Below the pieces are notes generated by a model. It was given only the letters and a program-made list of their open reading frames with translations, made no database searches and was not told the DNA's origin. Positions 60,180-64,000 of a DNA stretch of 64,000 nt are shown here, one piece after another. Position numbers and translations under genes: made by a program. The stretch is from an uncultured Clostridia bacterium. Lineage in GTDB: Bacteria > Bacillota > Clostridia > Christensenellales > Borkfalkiaceae. The stretch is taken from positions 1 to 64,000 of the forward strand of contig CAKQKE010000003.1 in assembly GCA_934247935.1 (NCBI GenBank), given 5' to 3'. How positions within the stretch are numbered: the first letter of the stretch is position 1; each line of letters opens with the position of its first letter.

Positions 60180-61943
60180 TTATTTTAATTCCGACATTTC
60201 CGTAATTCTTAAATACGTCGCGCCGTAAGGCACGGCTTCTTTTATTTCATTGTCGCCCGCCCTTACTTTCCCGCCGTTTTCGTCGGGCACGTAATCGTAG
60301 TCTTTGCCAAACTCCCAATCCGTTTTCGCAAACGTTCCTTTTATTTTTAAAGGCGGGTTGATTTTATCGAACGGCTTGTCGTATTCGCACTCGACAACAT
60401 CGAATTTATCGCCTGCAAAAGCGTATCTCCATTCCGTCTTCGGAGCATACGTATAGTCGCAAAACGGAAATTTTCGCTCGACGCCGTCTCTTTCGTACTC
60501 TGAAATATTTCTTTCGTAACCTATCGGCAACGAAAACAAAAGAGGTCCGTAATAAAGGCATTTTCTGCCGTTCGGTCTGTCGATAAGACTCGGCTGCATT
60601 TCAAAAGTTCCGGTATATTCCTGTCCTTTTCTCAGCGAAACGCTTTCATAGCCGCCGCTCTTTCCGTCTTGGTTATAGCGGGGAATTCTCAATAAAATTT
60701 CTATATCTCCGTCGGCAACAAGCGAAAAAGTTTTTCTGAATGGATATTCCGATTTGCACTTTACGCTTATTCCGTTTAGTTTCACCGTCATCGGCAACGG
60801 GCAATTTACGACCAAAGCGTCGCCTTTTTTCATATACGCCGACAAAATAAATTTAGGCCAGCCTTGACCGAAGTTTGCCGTACAGCAACCGTAATGAGGT
60901 TCGAGTCCGAACACGTTTGCATCCGGTCCGTTTGTATTGAAAATTTGCTTATTGAACACGAGACTTGCTATCTGATTTACTTGTTGGTCATATTGATGCC
61001 CCCACATGTCACCCGTAATTGCGGCGGGTAAACCGTTAAAAGCCACTCTTTCAAGCAAATCGACCCACTTGCTTTCACCCGTGCATGCCGTAAGCCATTC
61101 GTAACTGTACATCGCCTCAACCACGCCGCACAACTCGCTGCCCCTTGACGGGCTGTTGCCCGACAAACACTCGTCTCCCGAAAAATGTCCGTAAGCCGTA
61201 CCGTGATATTTAAACAGCGTTTCAAGCATTTTTTCGGCAAGACCGATCGGCTTTTCGCCTGTGATTTCGCAATATACCGCCTCGCTTTTAAGTGCCATTG
61301 CAATATTTACCACGTGAGTGTCGAACGCCCATTCTTTTTTTACTCTGCCCCATAAAGATATCGACGCATCGAAGTTTACTCCGAGTGCCTTTAACCGCCT
61401 TGCAAGGTAAATGAGCCACTCTTCTTTCCTGCGTTTATACATCCATATAATAGGAATAATACACTCGTACCACCTCGATTGCGCCCAATCGTAAGGCGTT
61501 TTGCGGTCTATGTATTCATCGAGAAATTTCAAGCATTTGTATACGGCGTATTCAACCGCTTTGTCCTCTCCCGAACAGTCGGCGTAAACCGTAAGCACCT
61601 TATTTATTAAAAACAGCGACCAGATATCTCCGTTTTTACCCTCTTCGCCCTTAGGGTAAAAACAACCGTCGTCCGCCTGATGCGAAAGTATATAACTTAT
61701 ATATTTTTTACTGCGCGCCATTTTGTCTTCGTCTCTTAAAAGATACGCCATAGGGATATATCCGTCGAGAAAATAAGGCAATCGTTCCCAGCCTTCATGG
61801 TCGCCGCCGAGCCACTTGCTGTCCTTTACGTCAGGCCAGACTTTGTCAAGATTGCCGCAAAGTCCGTCTGACTGAGTCTTTAGTTGTTTATATATCCAAC
61901 CTTCCGGATAAATGTTTTCGGTTTTTAAAAAATCAAATTTCAT
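60180..61943 (-). CDS. Beta-L-arabinofuranosidase, GH127/GH146 type (DUF1680)
   Basis: 587 residues from ATG 61943; an upstream TTG at 62015 is less likely, and neither has a good ribosome binding site. No signal peptide, so intracellular. All-alpha toroid with the zinc/cysteine site of GH127: Glu270-x-Cys272 (SELCGVVEAM) and Cys353-Cys354 (YGCCTANFGQGWPKF), matching in spacing the E338/C340/C417/C418 set known from HypBA1. The residue corresponding to the acid/base may be Glu258 (SGDECL). It would cleave imported beta-L-arabinofuranosides. Divergent from the AraC regulator. Confidence 0.86.
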   Translation of the reverse strand: MKFDFLKTENIYPEGWIYKQLKTQSDGLCGNLDKVWPDVKDSKWLGGDHEGWERLPYFLDGYIPMAYLLRDEDKMARSKKYISYILSHQADDGCFYPKGEEGKNGDIWSLFLINKVLTVYADCSGEDKAVEYAVYKCLKFLDEYIDRKTPYDWAQSRWYECIIPIIWMYKRRKEEWLIYLARRLKALGVNFDASISLWGRVKKEWAFDTHVVNIAMALKSEAVYCEITGEKPIGLAEKMLETLFKYHGTAYGHFSGDECLSGNSPSRGSELCGVVEAMYSYEWLTACTGESKWVDLLERVAFNGLPAAITGDMWGHQYDQQVNQIASLVFNKQIFNTNGPDANVFGLEPHYGCCTANFGQGWPKFILSAYMKKGDALVVNCPLPMTVKLNGISVKCKSEYPFRKTFSLVADGDIEILLRIPRYNQDGKSGGYESVSLRKGQEYTGTFEMQPSLIDRPNGRKCLYYGPLLFSLPIGYERNISEYERDGVERKFPFCDYTYAPKTEWRYAFAGDKFDVVECEYDKPFDKINPPLKIKGTFAKTDWEFGKDYDYVPDENGGKVRAGDNEIKEAVPYGATYLRITEMSELK

Positions 61944-62046
61944 ATGCTTTTTTCGTTTTTGATAAATTTTCTTTATATTTCTGATAAAAATCGGTTTTTT
62001 TGTGTAAAAAATCAAAATTTAAGCCGATTTCCTATGCTTTGACTAT

Positions 62047-62075
62047 ATTGTATCATTTCAAAGTTGCATTTTCAA
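62047..62075 (-). promoter_or_regulatory. Promoter of the GH127 gene
   Basis: TTGAAA (62075-62070), 17-bp spacer, TACAAT (62052-62047). Back-to-back with the AraC promoter, 22 bp apart, so one regulator could control both. Confidence 0.65.
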
Positions 62076-62096
62076 TATAAAAAAATTAAAAAAATA

Positions 62097-62125
62097 TTGA
62101 AAAAATCACAATAGTATGTTATAGT
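62097..62125 (+). promoter_or_regulatory. Promoter of the AraC-type gene
   Basis: TTGAAA (62097-62102), 17-bp spacer, TATAGT (62120-62125); GAGG follows and ATG 62141 is only about 9 nt from the predicted start of transcription. Confidence 0.65.
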
Positions 62126-62140
62126 AAAAAAGAGGTATTT

Positions 62141-62926
62141 ATGGAAAAGTTAAGTTTTGAAAAAATGCCGCATTATATTTTTTCGGCAAACAGACAATTT
62201 GAGAAAAACGAATACCATATGAATAGAATATTCAACGAAAGCGTGCTTATTTTAATGAGAAAAGGAGTACTGCGGTTCAACGAAAACGGTGTTCCCGTAC
62301 AATTAAACGCGGGCGAATATTATATTCAGAAGGCGGGACTCAATCAACAAGGTGTCACTCCGAGCGATTCTCCCAACTATTTTTTCATTCATTTCAGCGG
62401 TCACTTTGACGAAAGGGGCGTTTTACCCATAAAAGGCACTTTCGATATCGACGAGGCGCAAAAAATCATTTCCGAAATTGAAATGCTGGGTAATTTTTCT
62501 CAGCGGCTCGAATACGAAAGCCTTTTTTACAAACTGCTTTGCCTTTTAAAATCAGGCATGCACAAACAATCAACCCCCGAAATCATAAGGGAATATTTAC
62601 TTAAAAACTTTGAACGAAACGTCACTTTGGAAGAGATTGAAAAAATAACATTTATTTCCAAAAACCAAATTATCAACGTATTTAAAGAGGCCTATGGCAA
62701 CACCCCTCATCAATACCTTATCGATTTCCGACTTATTAAAGCAGGCGAACTTTTGCTTGCGACCAATCTGTCTTTAACCGAAATTTGTTTCCGCGTGGGA
62801 TTTGGGGAATATTCGGGTTTTTATAAAGCGTTTATCCAAAAGTACGGCGAATCTCCTCAGGATTACAGAAAACGCCACTCCACCGATGCTTTTCCAAAGG
62901 GCATTTATTACGACCCGCTTATTTAA
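62141..62926 (+). CDS. AraC family transcriptional regulator
   Basis: 261 residues; GAGG 5 nt upstream. N-terminal cupin-like sugar-sensing domain (about 1-140, including GVLRFNENGVPVQLNAGEYY). Two C-terminal HTH motifs: VTLEEIEKITFISKNQIINVFKEAYG and LSLTEICFRVGFGEYSGFYKAFIQKYGESPQDYR (about 165-250). Divergent from the GH127 gene and next to the GH43/ABC genes, so it is probably the local activator responding to an arabinose-containing sugar. Confidence 0.92.
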   Translation: MEKLSFEKMPHYIFSANRQFEKNEYHMNRIFNESVLILMRKGVLRFNENGVPVQLNAGEYYIQKAGLNQQGVTPSDSPNYFFIHFSGHFDERGVLPIKGTFDIDEAQKIISEIEMLGNFSQRLEYESLFYKLLCLLKSGMHKQSTPEIIREYLLKNFERNVTLEEIEKITFISKNQIINVFKEAYGNTPHQYLIDFRLIKAGELLLATNLSLTEICFRVGFGEYSGFYKAFIQKYGESPQDYRKRHSTDAFPKGIYYDPLI

Positions 62927-63074
62927 ACTTAATTTGTTTTGTGCAGAATTTAATCGTTTCCGTTCTAACCCTATTGCATTGATTATACTTCTTCCGTTAT
63001 CGCGCTCACGTGAATTATAAGTTAATGCGTGCGTTTTAAATTTATAATTTATATAAAGTTTATAATTTATATAT

Positions 63075-63111
63075 AAAAGGTCTGCTTACCCGGTTTAGTA
63101 AACAGACCTTT
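63075..63111. terminator. Terminator after the AraC gene
   Basis: AAAGGTCTG / CAGACCTTT with inner TTAC/GTAA pairing. Can act in both directions between convergent genes. Confidence 0.7.
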
Positions 63112-63154
63112 AAATTTTGTATTTAATTTATTGTTTTTGCAGCATTGTTACCGT

Positions 63155-63180
63155 TTTTGCATAATACGTATTATGTAAAA
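63155..63180. repeat. ATACGTAT palindrome, copy j
   Basis: Near-perfect copy TTTTGCATA-ATACGTAT-TATGTAAAA, with pairing extended to CG on both sides (63152-63183). Just past the stop of the methyltransferase gene. Confidence 0.7.
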
Positions 63181-63213
63181 ACGACAAAATCGCATTATTA
63201 TACTCTTTTAAAA

Positions 63214-64000
63214 TCAATCTACGTCGTCTATACTCAACTGACCGCCGCCGCAAATTTCGGTATATTTTTCAAATAAATAAGCAACCCTTTCGCCGTCGTT
63301 TGAAAAATATTTCCCGTAAAGTTTATCGACCGCTTTATCGAGTTTTTCGTGCGCGGTTAAAAGGTCGTCAGGCATTTCCATCGGGTCGTACAGCGATGAC
63401 AACGACCTATCCGGGTACTTCGCTCTTACGTTTAAAATTGCTTGAGCAAGGTCGGTTATTTCTTTTTTGCTTTCTTCATCGCAGTCCGGCCATACGAAAT
63501 TGTTGTAAACTATTTTCGCCGAATATCTATAATCGCTTTTAAGCCTTCCGCAAACGTAAGACGTCCACGCCATGTGCATTTTAGAAGATAAAATTCCAAA
63601 ATCATAAAGCGTTGCAAACGGTATAATCAGATTGGCGTTGGTGCAAATGGTGTCGCTGCCTGAAAATCCCAAAGGTATATATATTCTCCTTTCGGTCGAC
63701 ACGCTCGGCATCACCACGTAAGACGAATAATTGTAAGTTTCTCTGAATAATTTCGGTGTGTCGGCGAGTTTTACCGTGCCTTCAAAAGTCGAATTTGACC
63801 TGAATTTTCTCACAGCGTCGACCCTTTCGGCAACGAGCGGCATAGCGGCGATTTGTTCGTCGGTTGCATCGACAAGCCACAAACACCACCTTTCTTTATT
63901 GTTTAAAAATTCGTCCGCACCCAAAAGTTTTTTAATATATTTACTTGCGGCGGGTTCTTTTGAAATCAATTCGTCTTTTTCTTGCGTACTAAGTATAAGA
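63214..64000 (-). CDS. MmeI-like DNA methyltransferase/restriction protein, C-terminal part
   Basis: Open to the right window edge, so only the last 262 codons are seen; the TTG at 63969 is internal and not a start. The visible part matches the target-recognition and tail region of MmeI-type (class I methyltransferase) enzymes: LILSTQEKDELISKEP, LLGADEFLNNKERWCLWLVDA, SVSTERRIYIPLGF and FGILSSKMHMAWTSYVCGRLKSDYRYS. These proteins read and methylate a DNA site and sometimes also cut; whether a nuclease domain exists lies outside the window. Confidence 0.85.
   Translation of the reverse strand, partial: LILSTQEKDELISKEPAASKYIKKLLGADEFLNNKERWCLWLVDATDEQIAAMPLVAERVDAVRKFRSNSTFEGTVKLADTPKLFRETYNYSSYVVMPSVSTERRIYIPLGFSGSDTICTNANLIIPFATLYDFGILSSKMHMAWTSYVCGRLKSDYRYSAKIVYNNFVWPDCDEESKKEITDLAQAILNVRAKYPDRSLSSLYDPMEMPDDLLTAHEKLDKAVDKLYGKYFSNDGERVAYLFEKYTEICGGGQLSIDDVD

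Overview
The window looks like the chromosome of an uncultured, low-GC, Gram-positive gut bacterium of the Clostridia (Bacillota). The signs are a complete S10-spc-alpha ribosomal operon with zinc-ribbon S14, S4 and L36, clear GGAGG ribosome binding sites, a SpoIVFA/SpoIVFB-like sporulation pair, several lipobox lipoproteins, BspA-type leucine-rich-repeat (LRR) surface proteins and a plant-glycan utilisation locus. Family-level placement (for example Christensenellales-like) is a guess. Both window edges cut genes: a BspA-like protein on the left and an MmeI-like methyltransferase/restriction protein on the right.

Layout. 1-3645 and 11352-15305 hold two large LRR lipoprotein genes, both on the minus strand. 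Each is preceded by a similar promoter and a structured 5' leader that ends in competing antiterminator and terminator hairpins. Between them lie purA with a DUF896 gene, a small module (XRE repressor, hairpin-rich non-coding stretch, membrane zinc-ribbon protein) framed by two related repeats, a small lipoprotein, and a secreted endonuclease I-like nuclease with Big_2 domains. 15.9-28 kb is mixed: a galactokinase-family gene, a tandem pair of tiny paralogues, an Lgt-like membrane protein translationally coupled to a beta-propeller lipoprotein, a YgjP-like metallopeptidase, a large single-pass membrane protein, a GT2 glycosyltransferase, a TetR regulator and a small membrane protein.

28-43 kb is one minus-strand operon reading rpsJ to rplQ, including secY, adk, infA and rpoA but lacking map. 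A promoter and an attenuator-like leader precede rpsJ, and an intrinsic terminator follows rplQ. 43.6-50.4 kb holds a GH31 glycosidase, spoIVFB/spoIVFA, a tiny charged ORF, a pyridoxal kinase and uppP.

50.5-63 kb is a carbohydrate region: a huge SGNH-esterase/carbohydrate-binding lipoprotein, a GH43 lipoprotein, two ABC sugar permeases, a solute-binding lipoprotein, a GH127-type beta-L-arabinofuranosidase and a divergent AraC regulator. Together they suggest that arabinose-containing oligosaccharides are trimmed at the surface, imported and degraded inside, with the ABC ATPase encoded elsewhere.

The most unusual non-coding features are (1) the paired attenuator leaders of the two LRR genes, (2) tandem hairpin units with a shared apical loop flanking a perfect cloverleaf at 6489-6911, next to a promoter whose spacer is itself a palindromic operator, and (3) a dispersed 26-base palindrome with core ATACGTAT, present ten times, always downstream of a gene.
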